Shown here piece by piece: positions 31,389-40,204 of a stretch of 44,747 nt of DNA (positions are counted from its first letter, which is position 1; every line of letters starts with the position of its first letter). This stretch comes from Bacteroidales bacterium UBA3290 (lineage in GTDB: Bacteria > Bacteroidota > Bacteroidia > Bacteroidales > UBA932), in the NCBI GenBank assembly GCA_002361615.1, contig DETK01000031.1, positions 15,605-60,351 on the forward strand, in the 5' to 3' direction. A program made the translations under genes and the position numbers. The notes below the pieces were generated by a model that saw only the letters and a list, made by a program, of their open reading frames with translations, did not search any database and had not been told where the DNA came from.

Positions 31389-32677
31389 AGAAATTCCTGA
31401 TCCTGGCGGCGCTCTCTGCCGTCTTGCTGTCGTGCGGTGGCAACCGCGAGCAGATCCTCAAGGTCTACAACTGGTCGGACTACATCGACGAGTCTGTCCT
31501 TCCCGAATTCGAAGCCTGGTACAAGGCCCAGACCGGTGAGGACATCAAGGTGGTCTATCAGACGTTCGACGTGAACGAGACGATGCTCTCGAAGATCGAG
31601 AAGGGCCATGAAGACTACGACGTAGTCTGCCCGTCCGACTACATCATCGAGCGCATGCTCAACGAGGGGCTGCTCCTGCCGTTGGACTTCGCCTCGATTC
31701 CGGACGAGATCAACTATATCGACGCCAACACGGCGCCCTACATCCGTCAGGTCTTCCGCGAGATCAACCCGAACATCGACGCCAACCTTTATTCGGTGGC
31801 ATACATGTGGGGTACCTCCGGTATCATCTACAATACGGAGAAGGTAACGCCCGAAGAGGCAGGCACCTGGGACATCATCCGCAACCCGAAGTTCGCCGGC
31901 CAGATCCTGATCAAGGATGCACCGCGCGATGTGTACGGTCCGGTGCTGATCTATCTCAAGCAGGAAGAGCTGAAATCCGGTAAGGTCACGCTGCAGGAAC
32001 TCATGAGCGACTCTTCCGATGCATCGCTCGCCGCAGTCGAAGCCTATCTGAAACAGGTCAAGGACGGCGTCCTGGGCTGGGAAGCGGATTTCGGCAAGGA
32101 CCAGATGACCAAGGGCCGTGGTGTGGTTTCGCTCAACTGGAGCGGCGATGCGGTCTGGGCCATCGAAGAGGCTGCCGAAGTGGGCGTATCGCTCGATTAT
32201 ATCGTGCCGGAAGAAGGCAGCAACGTCTGGTTCGACGGTTGGGTGATCCCCAAATATGCGAAGAATATCAAGGCGGCCAGCTATTTCATCGACTTCATGT
32301 GCCGTCCCGACATCGCCATCCGCAATATGGACGAGACGGGCTACGTTTCCGCCAACGGTGCTATCGAAGTACTTGAGTCGCAGATTGATGACGAATGCGA
32401 TCCAATCGACCTGAGCTATTTCTTCGGTCCCGAAGCCAGTGCGGTTCGCGTGAATCCCGTGCTCTATCCCGACAAGAGCGTCATCGACCGCTGTGCGATG
32501 GAACACGACTGGGGCAAGGACACCGACAAACTGCTGGCCATGTGGTCGCGCGTCAAAGGTGACAACGCCAGCGGGATGACCTATGTCATCATCGGCCTGG
32601 CCGTGCTTGCCATCATCGCCGCCATCATCTTCGGCAGCAAGAGCAAGAAGCGTCGCCGCAAGAAGTCGCGGAGATAA
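31385..32677 (+). CDS. potD: Polyamine-binding lipoprotein PotD with an extra C-terminal membrane anchor
   Basis: A 430-aa type-II-like solute-binding protein of the PotD/PotF family. The signal peptide ends in LLSC (lipidated Cys17). The binding domain (about 25-385) shows KVYNWSDYIDESVLPEFE, YDVVCPSDYIIERM and MWGTSGIIYNTEKV as in PotD/PotF, with WFDGWVIPKYAKN near 280-292. Odd: a hydrophobic helix at about 400-417 followed by a very basic tail KSKKRRRKKSRR. This predicts a second anchor with the tail in the cytoplasm, so the receptor would be tethered at both ends beside PotBC. Last gene of the operon; a terminator follows 13 nt later. Confidence 0.9.
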   Translation: MKKFLILAALSAVLLSCGGNREQILKVYNWSDYIDESVLPEFEAWYKAQTGEDIKVVYQTFDVNETMLSKIEKGHEDYDVVCPSDYIIERMLNEGLLLPLDFASIPDEINYIDANTAPYIRQVFREINPNIDANLYSVAYMWGTSGIIYNTEKVTPEEAGTWDIIRNPKFAGQILIKDAPRDVYGPVLIYLKQEELKSGKVTLQELMSDSSDASLAAVEAYLKQVKDGVLGWEADFGKDQMTKGRGVVSLNWSGDAVWAIEEAAEVGVSLDYIVPEEGSNVWFDGWVIPKYAKNIKAASYFIDFMCRPDIAIRNMDETGYVSANGAIEVLESQIDDECDPIDLSYFFGPEASAVRVNPVLYPDKSVIDRCAMEHDWGKDTDKLLAMWSRVKGDNASGMTYVIIGLAVLAIIAAIIFGSKSKKRRRKKSRR

Positions 32678-32689
32678 AACCAGGAAAGC

Positions 32690-32718
32690 ATCCCCGGCTC
32701 GACCGGGGATCTTTTTTT
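32690..32718 (+). terminator. Terminator of the pot operon, built from a REP-like palindrome
   Basis: An 8-bp perfect stem ATCCCCGG/CCGGGGAT with loop CTCGA, followed by seven T residues (32712-32718). The stem and loop have the same shape and near the same sequence as the other REP-like palindromes of the window. Confidence 0.8.
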
Positions 32719-32726
32719 GCACCGGA

Positions 32727-34064
32727 ATGAAGATCGCACTCCACGGACACTACGGATACAGGCGGCTTGTCCGCTCGTCGATTCCGAGCATTGTGATGAT
32801 GCTCGTAGGCAGCATCTATAGTGTCGTGGACGGGCTCTTCGTTTCGAATTTCGTGGGGACCACGGCCTTTGCGGCGCTCAATGTCATCTGGCCTGCCGTC
32901 ATGATCATCGGTGCGCTCGGTCTGATGGTCGGCACAGGCGGCACGGCACTCGTTTCGATGACCAAGGGAATGGGGGAGGCGGAGCGCGCCAATGTGCTGT
33001 TCAGCATGCTGATCCGCTTTACCATCCTGATTGCGGTCGTCTTCATGGTTCCGCTGTATCTGCTGATGGAGCCACTGGCGCGGATGCTGGGGGCAGAAGG
33101 GGAGATGGTGCACCAGTGCGTCATCTACGGCCGGATCTGCACGGTCGGTCTGCCGGGATTCATGCTGCAGATGTGTTTCCAGTCTTTCTACATGACGGCC
33201 GAAAAGCCGCAACTGGGAACGATCATGTCGATTGTCTGCGCCGTGACCAATATCGCGCTGGATGCCCTGTTCATCGTCGTATTCCACTGGGGTCTGGCCG
33301 GGGCGGCGGCAGCTTCGATGACTGCCTGCTTCGTGGGAGGATTCTTCCCGCTATGGTATTTCCGGAGCCGTTTCAACAACAGTTCCCTGCGGCTGGTCCG
33401 GGCTCCTTTCGAGCGGAAACCCATTCTGAAGGCCAGCAGCAACGGCCTTTCGGAGTATGTCGGCAACATTTCCTGGAATGTCCTGGCCATCTGCTACAAT
33501 CTCCAATTGCTCAAGATGATGGGGGAGAACGGCGTGGCGGCTTATTCGGTCCTGCTCTACTACGGCTACATCTTTGCCGCCGTGTTCTTCGGTTACAACC
33601 TCACTGTCACCCCGATTATCGGCTACAATTACGGCGCGGAAGACAAGGCGGAACTCCGCAGTCTGCTGCGTCACTCGATCTTCCTTCTCCTGGGACTGGG
33701 TTCCCTCATGACACTTGTCTCAGAACTCCTGGCCGAACCTGCGGCGCGCCTTTTCGTAGGCTATGATCCGGAGTTGTCGGCGCTGACCAAGCATGCCATC
33801 CGGCTCTATATGATCAGCTTCTTCATAGCCGGTGTCAACATCTTCACATCGTCCTGGTTCACCGGCTTGAACAACGGCAAAGTGTCAGCCGTCGTCTCAT
33901 TCATCCGAAACCTCGTCTTTGAATTGGGCTTCGTTTTCCTGCTGCCCGTGCTCATCGGGCCCGACGGCATCTGGCTGGCCGTGGATGCGGCCGACTTCTG
34001 CTGCCTGATCCTTTCCGCCGCGCTGATCCTGGCATACCGCAAGCGCTACGGATATGGAAGATAA
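32727..34064 (+). CDS. MATE-family efflux transporter
   Basis: A 445-aa inner-membrane exporter of the MATE family with about twelve helices in two halves. SIPSIVMMLVGSIYSVVDGLFVSNFVGTTA and the GTGGTALVSMTKGMGE segment are typical of the MATE/DinF group. It would expel drugs or cationic metabolites using a Na+ or H+ gradient. ATG 32727 is used; the open frame extends upstream out of phase over potD, which is not coding. The start lies 8 nt after the T-run of the pot terminator, so the promoter for this gene is not apparent and some read-through may be needed. Confidence 0.88.
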   Translation: MKIALHGHYGYRRLVRSSIPSIVMMLVGSIYSVVDGLFVSNFVGTTAFAALNVIWPAVMIIGALGLMVGTGGTALVSMTKGMGEAERANVLFSMLIRFTILIAVVFMVPLYLLMEPLARMLGAEGEMVHQCVIYGRICTVGLPGFMLQMCFQSFYMTAEKPQLGTIMSIVCAVTNIALDALFIVVFHWGLAGAAAASMTACFVGGFFPLWYFRSRFNNSSLRLVRAPFERKPILKASSNGLSEYVGNISWNVLAICYNLQLLKMMGENGVAAYSVLLYYGYIFAAVFFGYNLTVTPIIGYNYGAEDKAELRSLLRHSIFLLLGLGSLMTLVSELLAEPAARLFVGYDPELSALTKHAIRLYMISFFIAGVNIFTSSWFTGLNNGKVSAVVSFIRNLVFELGFVFLLPVLIGPDGIWLAVDAADFCCLILSAALILAYRKRYGYGR

Positions 34065-34068
34065 TTGT

Positions 34069-34076
34069 TATATTTG
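34069..34076 (+). promoter_or_regulatory. -7 box (TATATTTG) for the two-TM protein
   Basis: A perfect TAnnTTTG, ending 4 nt before the ATG at 34081. If active it would give a leaderless mRNA. Confidence 0.4.
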
Positions 34077-34080
34077 TCTT

Positions 34081-34710
34081 ATGGAAAACGCTGAAAATCA
34101 ATATCGGGGCCGGGAAGTCCAATTGTGTACCGACGGCAAGTATCGCTGGGTCTATGAGATGAACATGCTCACCAACCCCGTCATCTTTCTGACCGTGTTC
34201 AAGATCTTTTTCTACATTGTCCTGGGCCTCTGGCTGGTGATCGGCCTTTTCGGTGATCTCATCCATGGCGATGTCCGGGGATTCCTTCAGTTCGGGAAGG
34301 TCATGCTGATCATGCTGGCCATTATGGCGGGGCTCACCATACTGGGTATTCTGGTCCTTTCAGCCATCTATGGCGGAAAATACGTCGTCCTGTTTGAAAT
34401 GGACGACAAGGAAATCAGTCACATCCAATTGCCCCGCCAGTTTACGAAAGCGCAGGCGGTCGGCATGATCGCCGCGCTGGCCGGTTTCGTAACCAAGAGT
34501 CCGGCAACGGCCGGTGCGGGCCTTCTTGCTGCCAGCAAATCATCCAGTACATCGGTCTACAGGAACGTACGCCGCGTCGTTGCACGCAGATCATTCCACC
34601 TGATCAAAGTAAACCAGCTGTTCAATAAAAACCAGATCTACGTTCCGAAGGAAGACTTCGACTTCGTGTACGAATATATCAAATCCCGTTGCCCTCAGGC
34701 AAAGCACTGA
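34081..34710 (+). CDS. Unknown membrane protein with two TM helices
   Basis: A 209-aa protein that I do not recognise. It has an N-terminal polar segment (CTDGKYRWVYEMNMLTNP), two membrane helices at about residues 37-60 and 75-100, and a cytoplasmic C-terminal half that starts YVVLFEMDDKEISHIQLP and ends YEYIKSRCPQAKH. A Gly/Ala-rich stretch lies at about 130-160. The C-terminal half resembles a bPH-like fold by pattern only. ATG 34081 is preferred; the ATG at 34054 lies inside the MATE gene. Convergent with rarA, 25 nt apart. Confidence 0.6.
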   Translation: MENAENQYRGREVQLCTDGKYRWVYEMNMLTNPVIFLTVFKIFFYIVLGLWLVIGLFGDLIHGDVRGFLQFGKVMLIMLAIMAGLTILGILVLSAIYGGKYVVLFEMDDKEISHIQLPRQFTKAQAVGMIAALAGFVTKSPATAGAGLLAASKSSSTSVYRNVRRVVARRSFHLIKVNQLFNKNQIYVPKEDFDFVYEYIKSRCPQAKH

Positions 34711-34735
34711 TTATCCGCTGGAATAGGATAGGGGA

Positions 34736-36034
34736 TCAGTAGTTGTACTTCTTCCAGAGCGCCTGGAGCCGGCGGCGGATTTCTGCTTCGCGGGCATTGT
34801 TGCCGGGCTCATAGAATTTGTGGCCTTGCAGGACATCGGGCAGGAATTCCTGATCCACGAAGTTTCCCTCGAAATCGTGCGCGTACTTGTAGTTCTTGTG
34901 ATAGCCCAGATCCTTCATCAGTTGGGTAGGGGCGTTGCGCAGATGCAGGGGGACGGGGGGCGCGTCGTTTGTACTATTAACAAGAGCAAGAGCTTCATCA
35001 ATAGCGAGATACGAAGCATTGCTCTTGGGCGAGGTGGCCAGATAGATGCAAGTCTCAGCCAGGATAATACGGGCCTCGGGCATACCGATCTGGTGGACCG
35101 CATTGAAGCAGGCCTCCGCCAGCAGCGCCGCGTTGGGATTGGCCAGACCCACGTCTTCCGAAGCAAGGATGAGCATACGGCGGGCGATGAACAACGGATC
35201 CTCGCCGCCGGCCAGCATACGGGCCATCCAGTAGATGGCACCGTTGGGATCGCTGCCGCGCATACTCTTGATGAAGGCGGAAATGATATCGTAGTGCTGC
35301 TCACCGTTCTTGTCGTACAGCGCGATGTTTTCCTGAAGCCGGTCGGTCACGACTTGATTGTCGATGCGGATAACGGCGTCTTCCGGAAAGGATTGAACAA
35401 TTATCTCTATGATATTCAGTAATTTGCGTCCATCTCCGCCGCTAAAGCGGAAAAGGGCTTCCTTTTCGATGACTTCTATTTTCCGTTCCTTCAGGTAGGC
35501 ATCTTCGGTCAACGCACGGGTCAAAAGAGTATCTAAATCTTTAATATCCAGCGATTTAAGAACATAAACCTGGCAGCGGGAAAGCAGCGGGCTGATGACT
35601 TCGAAAGACGGATTCTCCGTCGTCGCGCCGATCAGGACGATCAAACCGCTTTCCACAGCGCCCAACAGCGCATCCTGCTGCGCCTTGTTGAATCGATGGA
35701 TCTCGTCGATAAACAGGATCGGGGCGCCGGCCGTAGCGAACATCCGCCCGGACTTGGCTTTGTCGATGACTTCACGGACATCCTTGACACCGGAGCTGAT
35801 GGCGCTCAGCGTGAAGAATTCCCGCTGCAACTGATTGGCAATGATCCTGGCAAGCGTCGTTTTACCGACGCCCGGAGGACCCCAGAGAATGAACGAAGAA
35901 ACGTTGCCGGTTTCAATCATTTTCCGGAGCACGGCACCAGGTCCGACCAGATGCTCCTGACCGACATATTGGTCAAGGGTTCGCGGTCTCAGCCGTTCAG
36001 GAAGGGGGATAAGCGGAATTTCGGGCGATTTCAT
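34736..36034 (-). CDS. rarA: Replication-associated recombination protein RarA (MgsA)
   Basis: A 432-aa AAA+ ATPase related to clamp loaders that acts at stalled replication forks. Walker A GPPGVGKT is at 52-59, Walker B LFIDEIH with Asp110-Glu111, sensor-1 region IGATTENPSF, and the tetramer domain has GSDPNGAIYWMARML and SEDVGLANP. PTQLMKDLGYHKNYKYAHDF near the C-terminus is a clear RarA marker. The length is normal. The -7 box ends 5 nt upstream of the ATG. Confidence 0.95.
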   Translation of the reverse strand: MKSPEIPLIPLPERLRPRTLDQYVGQEHLVGPGAVLRKMIETGNVSSFILWGPPGVGKTTLARIIANQLQREFFTLSAISSGVKDVREVIDKAKSGRMFATAGAPILFIDEIHRFNKAQQDALLGAVESGLIVLIGATTENPSFEVISPLLSRCQVYVLKSLDIKDLDTLLTRALTEDAYLKERKIEVIEKEALFRFSGGDGRKLLNIIEIIVQSFPEDAVIRIDNQVVTDRLQENIALYDKNGEQHYDIISAFIKSMRGSDPNGAIYWMARMLAGGEDPLFIARRMLILASEDVGLANPNAALLAEACFNAVHQIGMPEARIILAETCIYLATSPKSNASYLAIDEALALVNSTNDAPPVPLHLRNAPTQLMKDLGYHKNYKYAHDFEGNFVDQEFLPDVLQGHKFYEPGNNAREAEIRRRLQALWKKYNY

Positions 36035-36039
36035 CTCTA

Positions 36040-36047
36040 CAAAGATA
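36040..36047 (-). promoter_or_regulatory. -7 box (TATCTTTG) for rarA
   Basis: A perfect minus-strand TAnnTTTG, ending 5 nt before the rarA ATG at 36034, which implies a leaderless or nearly leaderless transcript. Confidence 0.5.
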
Positions 36048-36114
36048 AAACATTTCTTCCGTAATTCCTACTTAACATAATATAAATTGTGTAACAAATA
36101 CGGACGAGGTGCGG

Positions 36115-37383
36115 CTACTCCAGATTATGCCGCTTCAATTGACGGACGATTCTCCGGATAATGGCTTCGATATCTGCGTCTGGCTCGATCACATTGTAGT
36201 TTTCCCAGAAATTGTCGTCGGTAAATGCGGAGACCTTTTCGGTCATCTGATCCTTGAAACGTACACGGGCGTCTCCTTCGATCTTTACCGGTGCTTCCTT
36301 ATGGTCCGTTACGGCGATTTCAGACATGACCGTATAGTGATTCCGGAAAAGCGAGTGCTTCTTGCGCGTATCGAATTTGAGTTCCATCTTCGCATACTCG
36401 TAGTACCACTTGTCTCCGTAAGGCTTGTAATTGACGATATATTCCGCGCTGCGAACGTCAAAAATCGTATTCTTGGGACGCTTGAGCACGAAAATGCCGG
36501 CTGCGTCTTCCCGTCCTTCGACATTCATCCACATTTCCACACGGCCGATGGCCAGGCTCTCGCTGTCGATGAAAAGCCGGCCGCGGAACTTGATTTCTTC
36601 AACATCCGGCTTCTGGTCGAAGGATACGACATAGTACATCCGCTCACCAAGATAATCCACAGGCTCCATGGCAAAATCGTAATACGTCAGGATATCCGAG
36701 AGGAAGACGGTTGCGAACGGATTCTTGGCCTGATCGATCTCCAGGATGGATGTCAGGCCGCCCTGATACTTGATGAACAAGGTATCGGAACTGTCGTAGT
36801 TCTGGCTGCCGCGGCCTTTGTAGATACCGGCGCGGTCTATCTGGAAGGTCGTGTACGGGGCTTTGTTTATGTCGATAACAGCCTCATTCATAGCGAGATA
36901 CCTGTTGGAACCCTTTTTTACGAGTTCCCGGTAGAATGCGGTCATGCCGACATATTTGTCCGGATAGTTCTGCTTGATGCGGTACAGCGCCGCCAGGACC
37001 AGTTCCACAGGATCCTGGGCCCGGATGAGTGCCGGGTTAAGCGTCAGACTGACGGGAGAAAGAATGACTTTGTAAGGATTATCGTTTGTATATCCTTCGA
37101 AATCAGCAATTTTCAGAGCCTTTGTGGCATAGCCCAGATGACTGATCGTCACGACTGCAGTCGGCAGGGGCCGGGCATCGACCTTGAGGGTGAAGAATCC
37201 TTCCGCATTGGTCACGTTAGAAATATTCGTTCCCGATAGATTGATGGAAGCGTAGTGCAGCGGTTTGCCGGTGGCACCATCGACCACTTTGCCGGCAATC
37301 TGGAGGAAATCCGGGGTTTCCTGTGCCAGACCGAAAAGGGGCAGGCAAAGCAGCGCAATCCATAACAGGGCGGTCCGTTTCAT
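36115..37383 (-). CDS. Exported CarboxypepD_reg-like protein
   Basis: A 422-aa secreted protein with a signal peptide (MKRTALLWIALLCLPLFGLA, before QETPD). Residues about 30-110 form a carboxypeptidase-regulatory-like beta-sandwich (GKVVDGATGKPLHYASINL, then TNAEGFFTLKV). The rest has the GMTAFYRELVKKGSNRYLAM-type segment found in many Bacteroidetes envelope proteins and a beta-rich region that may bind or pass through the outer membrane. The function is unknown; it is not a TonB receptor, as no plug or barrel is seen. ATG 37383 is used because the -7 box at 37405-37412 overlaps the longer frame. Confidence 0.75.
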   Translation of the reverse strand: MKRTALLWIALLCLPLFGLAQETPDFLQIAGKVVDGATGKPLHYASINLSGTNISNVTNAEGFFTLKVDARPLPTAVVTISHLGYATKALKIADFEGYTNDNPYKVILSPVSLTLNPALIRAQDPVELVLAALYRIKQNYPDKYVGMTAFYRELVKKGSNRYLAMNEAVIDINKAPYTTFQIDRAGIYKGRGSQNYDSSDTLFIKYQGGLTSILEIDQAKNPFATVFLSDILTYYDFAMEPVDYLGERMYYVVSFDQKPDVEEIKFRGRLFIDSESLAIGRVEMWMNVEGREDAAGIFVLKRPKNTIFDVRSAEYIVNYKPYGDKWYYEYAKMELKFDTRKKHSLFRNHYTVMSEIAVTDHKEAPVKIEGDARVRFKDQMTEKVSAFTDDNFWENYNVIEPDADIEAIIRRIVRQLKRHNLE

Positions 37384-37404
37384 GATATCAGCTTTTAATA
37401 CCTT

Positions 37405-37412
37405 CAAATATA
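37405..37412 (-). promoter_or_regulatory. -7 box (TATATTTG) for the CarboxypepD_reg-like gene
   Basis: A perfect minus-strand TAnnTTTG, 21 nt before the ATG at 37383. Confidence 0.55.
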
Positions 37413-37426
37413 CGAAATTCTTTGAT

Positions 37427-37434
37427 TATCTTTG
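37427..37434 (+). promoter_or_regulatory. -7 box (TATCTTTG) for rlmD-SLC13
   Basis: A perfect TAnnTTTG ending 35 nt before the ATG at 37470, with 14 nt between it and the opposite box. Confidence 0.55.
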
Positions 37435-37469
37435 CATCTGAAGCTGAAAAGCCGAAAATTGCCGAGAAT

Positions 37470-38915
37470 ATGGCGAGAAAGACAAAACCGTATCTGGAAA
37501 ACATTGAAATCGAGGCCACCGCCGCAGAAGGAAACGGCCTCGCGCATGTAGACGGCAAGGTCGTCTTCGTGAAACAAGGAATCCCGGGCGACGTTGTGGA
37601 TGTGCAGGTCAACAAGGTGCGCAGCGGCTATTCGCAAGGTTATATCGCCCGGATGAAGTCCCCCTCCCCACACCGACTCACCCCTTTCTGCGCCCATTTC
37701 GGCGACTGCGGCGGATGCACGTGGCAGACACTGCCCTACCCGATGCAGATAGCGTTCAAGCAGCAGCAGGTCGTAGACCAGCTTACCCGCATCGGGCACC
37801 TGCAGCTACCTGACGTCTCCCCCATCCTGGGATCCGAAAAGACCGATCATTATCGCAATAAACTGGAATATACCTTCTCGAACCGCCGCTGGCTCCTCCC
37901 CGGTGAAGACTGGAGCACGTTGGACGAAGTGGACCGCCTGGGCCTGGGTTTTCACGTAAGCGGTTTTTTCGACAAGGTACTCGATATCCGGGAATGTCAT
38001 CTGCAACGTGAGCCCTCAAATGCCATCCGCCTGTTTATCAAGCAATACGCAATCGATCACGGCCTCAGCTTCTACGATCTGCGCGAAAACCGGGGTTTCC
38101 TCCGCACGATGGTCGTCCGTACGACTTCCACGGGCGAAAACATGCTGGTCCTCTGCTTTGGCGGTGATGCGGAAGGCCCGGATGCACGTCCGGCCCGGGA
38201 AGCGTTGCTTGAAGCCGTAGCGACACGCTTCCCCGAGATCACGTCTCTTTATTATGTCATCAATCCCAAGGGCAATGACAACTTCAGCGATCTTCCCTGC
38301 ACGCTGTATCGCGGTGCGGAAGCCGTGTACGAGCAGATGGAAGACCTTCGTTTCAAGATCGGGCCCAAGTCCTTCTATCAGACGAATTCCGCGCAGGCAT
38401 ACCGGCTTTACTCCGTCGTGCGGGATTTCGTGCGGGAAGGCGTGTCTAACCGTGTAGAAACGGATAAACCGGTGATCTATGACCTGTATACGGGAACCGG
38501 TACGATCGCGCTTTTCCTCGCATCACTGGCCCGCAAAGTCATCGGCATCGAATACGTTCCCGAGGCCATCGAAGACGCAAAGGTCAATGCCGGCGAGAAT
38601 CACATCTCCAATACGGAATTCTTCGCCGGAGACATGAAGGACGTGCTCAGTGCCGACTTCATCCGTACGCACGGGCATCCCGACATCGTCGTGCTCGACC
38701 CGCCGCGGGCCGGCATCCATCCTTCCGTCGCCCACGTCCTGCTCGAATGTGCGCCGCAGCGGATGGTCTATGTAAGCTGCAATCCTGCCACGCAGGCGCG
38801 CGACCTGGCTGTCTTCGCCGACCATTACGATATCATCCACGTACAGCCCGTGGACATGTTCCCCCATACCACGCACGTCGAGAACGTAGTTTCCCTGATT
38901 CATAAAGTGCTTTAG
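37470..38915 (+). CDS. rlmD: 23S rRNA (uracil-5-)-methyltransferase, RlmD/RumA family
   Basis: A 481-aa SAM-dependent RNA m5U methyltransferase. An N-terminal TRAM domain (about 8-62) binds RNA. The [4Fe-4S] cysteines are Cys74, Cys80, Cys83 and Cys176 (CAHFGDCGGC and IREC). The SAM-binding core has YDLYTGTGTIALFLA (about 340) and IGIEYVPEAIEDA. The catalytic Cys is in YVSCNPATQARDL (about 432-444), preceded by VLDPPRAGIH. The family covers RlmD, RlmC and TrmA; the Fe-S cluster excludes TrmA, and the exact rRNA position is inferred. ATG 37470 is used; the frame upstream uses a TTG inside the promoter. The SLC13 gene starts 2 nt after the stop. Confidence 0.9.
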   Translation: MARKTKPYLENIEIEATAAEGNGLAHVDGKVVFVKQGIPGDVVDVQVNKVRSGYSQGYIARMKSPSPHRLTPFCAHFGDCGGCTWQTLPYPMQIAFKQQQVVDQLTRIGHLQLPDVSPILGSEKTDHYRNKLEYTFSNRRWLLPGEDWSTLDEVDRLGLGFHVSGFFDKVLDIRECHLQREPSNAIRLFIKQYAIDHGLSFYDLRENRGFLRTMVVRTTSTGENMLVLCFGGDAEGPDARPAREALLEAVATRFPEITSLYYVINPKGNDNFSDLPCTLYRGAEAVYEQMEDLRFKIGPKSFYQTNSAQAYRLYSVVRDFVREGVSNRVETDKPVIYDLYTGTGTIALFLASLARKVIGIEYVPEAIEDAKVNAGENHISNTEFFAGDMKDVLSADFIRTHGHPDIVVLDPPRAGIHPSVAHVLLECAPQRMVYVSCNPATQARDLAVFADHYDIIHVQPVDMFPHTTHVENVVSLIHKVL

Positions 38916-38917
38916 AT

Positions 38918-40195
38918 ATGGATAATATCGTTTTTTGGGGATTGGGGCTCCCGGGATGGATCACCATCGCCACGGTTCTCACCCTGTTTCTTGTCCTTCT
39001 TTTTACCAAGCTTAAGGAAGAGGTCGCCTTTTTGGGAGCGATGGCCGTTCTGGGCCTTTGCGGTATCCTGGACCAGAAGGAAGACCTCGCCGGCTTTTCC
39101 TCCGAATCCGTCGTCCTGGTCGGCGTCCTGTTCATTGTCGTAGCCGGCCTGATCCATACCGGCGTCATCCGCTGGATCATGGAGCATTTCCTGGGAACGC
39201 CGAAAAACTATCCGGCCGCCATCGTGCGGCTGATGGCACCCGTTGCGACACTGAGCACGATTCTCAGCAACACGACGGTCGTCGCCCTGTTCGTCCAGAT
39301 TGTGAAAGACTGGGCGAAGAAACTGGGCATCGCTCCGTCCAAGCTCCTAATTCCGCTCAGCTACGCCGCCGGCATGGGTGGCATCTGTACCATCATCGGC
39401 ACGCCGCCTAACATGATCATTGCCGGTCTTTATGCCCAGAATACCAGCCAGCATATCGGCTTCTTCGCCCCGACGATTCCGGGCCTCTTCTGCCTCGTGG
39501 TCGGTATCCTGGCCACGTTGGCGATGCGCCGTCTCCTGCCCGTCCGTGAGAGCCGGGAAGACGGTAACGAAAGCAATGCTGCACCAGAGAAAGCGCCGCA
39601 GATCGGTGTGAAGACCGTTATCTCCGCCCTCATCATGTTGGCGATGATCCTGCTTTCCTCACTTAAGGTGATGAGCCTGCTTCAGAGTGCGGTCGTGGCG
39701 GCGGCTGCAATGCTGGTCTTCCGCTGCTGCACGCCCGACCAGGCCATGAAATCCATCGACTGGAACGTCTTGATGATCTTTGCGGGCAGTGTCGTCATCG
39801 GAACAGCCATCCAGAAGACGGGCGTTGCGGAGGCACTTGCGAACGGCGTGATGCACCTGTGCGGCGCCAAGCCACTGCTGGTGATGATCATGATGAGTCT
39901 TACGGCAACTTTCGTCACGGAATTCATTTCCAATACGGCGGCCGGGGCCATTTTCTTCCCGATCGTCTATCATGCGGCCGTGACCATGGGCTGCGATCCC
40001 ATGCCGTTCCTCATTTCGCTGATGATCGCCGTCTCTTCGAGTTTCGCTACGCCCATCGGATCGACGACGCATTTGCTGGTCTATGGCCCGGGCGGCTATA
40101 AGTTTTCCGACTTCATGAGGATCGGCATACCGATGAACCTCATCATCCTGGCAGCCAATATCCTCATCGTCAACTTGGTTTACCCGTTAGGATAG
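38918..40195 (+). CDS. SLC13/DASS-type anion permease
   Basis: A 425-aa inner-membrane transporter of the SLC13/ion-transporter superfamily with about eleven helices. The two conserved SNT hairpins are visible: LSNTTVVALF (about 108-117) with AGMGGICTIIGTPPNMI, and FISNTAAGAIFFP (about 330-342) with FATPIGSTTHLLVYGPGGY. Substrates of the family are sulfate, dicarboxylates or arsenite. The TrkA-C domains found between the halves of many bacterial SLC13 proteins are missing; only a charged loop (ESREDGNESNAAPEK) is there. Co-transcribed with rlmD, which does not help with the function. Confidence 0.85.
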   Translation: MDNIVFWGLGLPGWITIATVLTLFLVLLFTKLKEEVAFLGAMAVLGLCGILDQKEDLAGFSSESVVLVGVLFIVVAGLIHTGVIRWIMEHFLGTPKNYPAAIVRLMAPVATLSTILSNTTVVALFVQIVKDWAKKLGIAPSKLLIPLSYAAGMGGICTIIGTPPNMIIAGLYAQNTSQHIGFFAPTIPGLFCLVVGILATLAMRRLLPVRESREDGNESNAAPEKAPQIGVKTVISALIMLAMILLSSLKVMSLLQSAVVAAAAMLVFRCCTPDQAMKSIDWNVLMIFAGSVVIGTAIQKTGVAEALANGVMHLCGAKPLLVMIMMSLTATFVTEFISNTAAGAIFFPIVYHAAVTMGCDPMPFLISLMIAVSSSFATPIGSTTHLLVYGPGGYKFSDFMRIGIPMNLIILAANILIVNLVYPLG

Positions 40196-40204
40196 GCTGT
40201 TTCG

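Noticed and set aside
32583..32726. N-terminal extension of the MATE transporter over the end of potD and its terminator
   Set aside because: Ser/Ala/Arg-rich shadow; the natural start is MKIALHGHYG at 32727.
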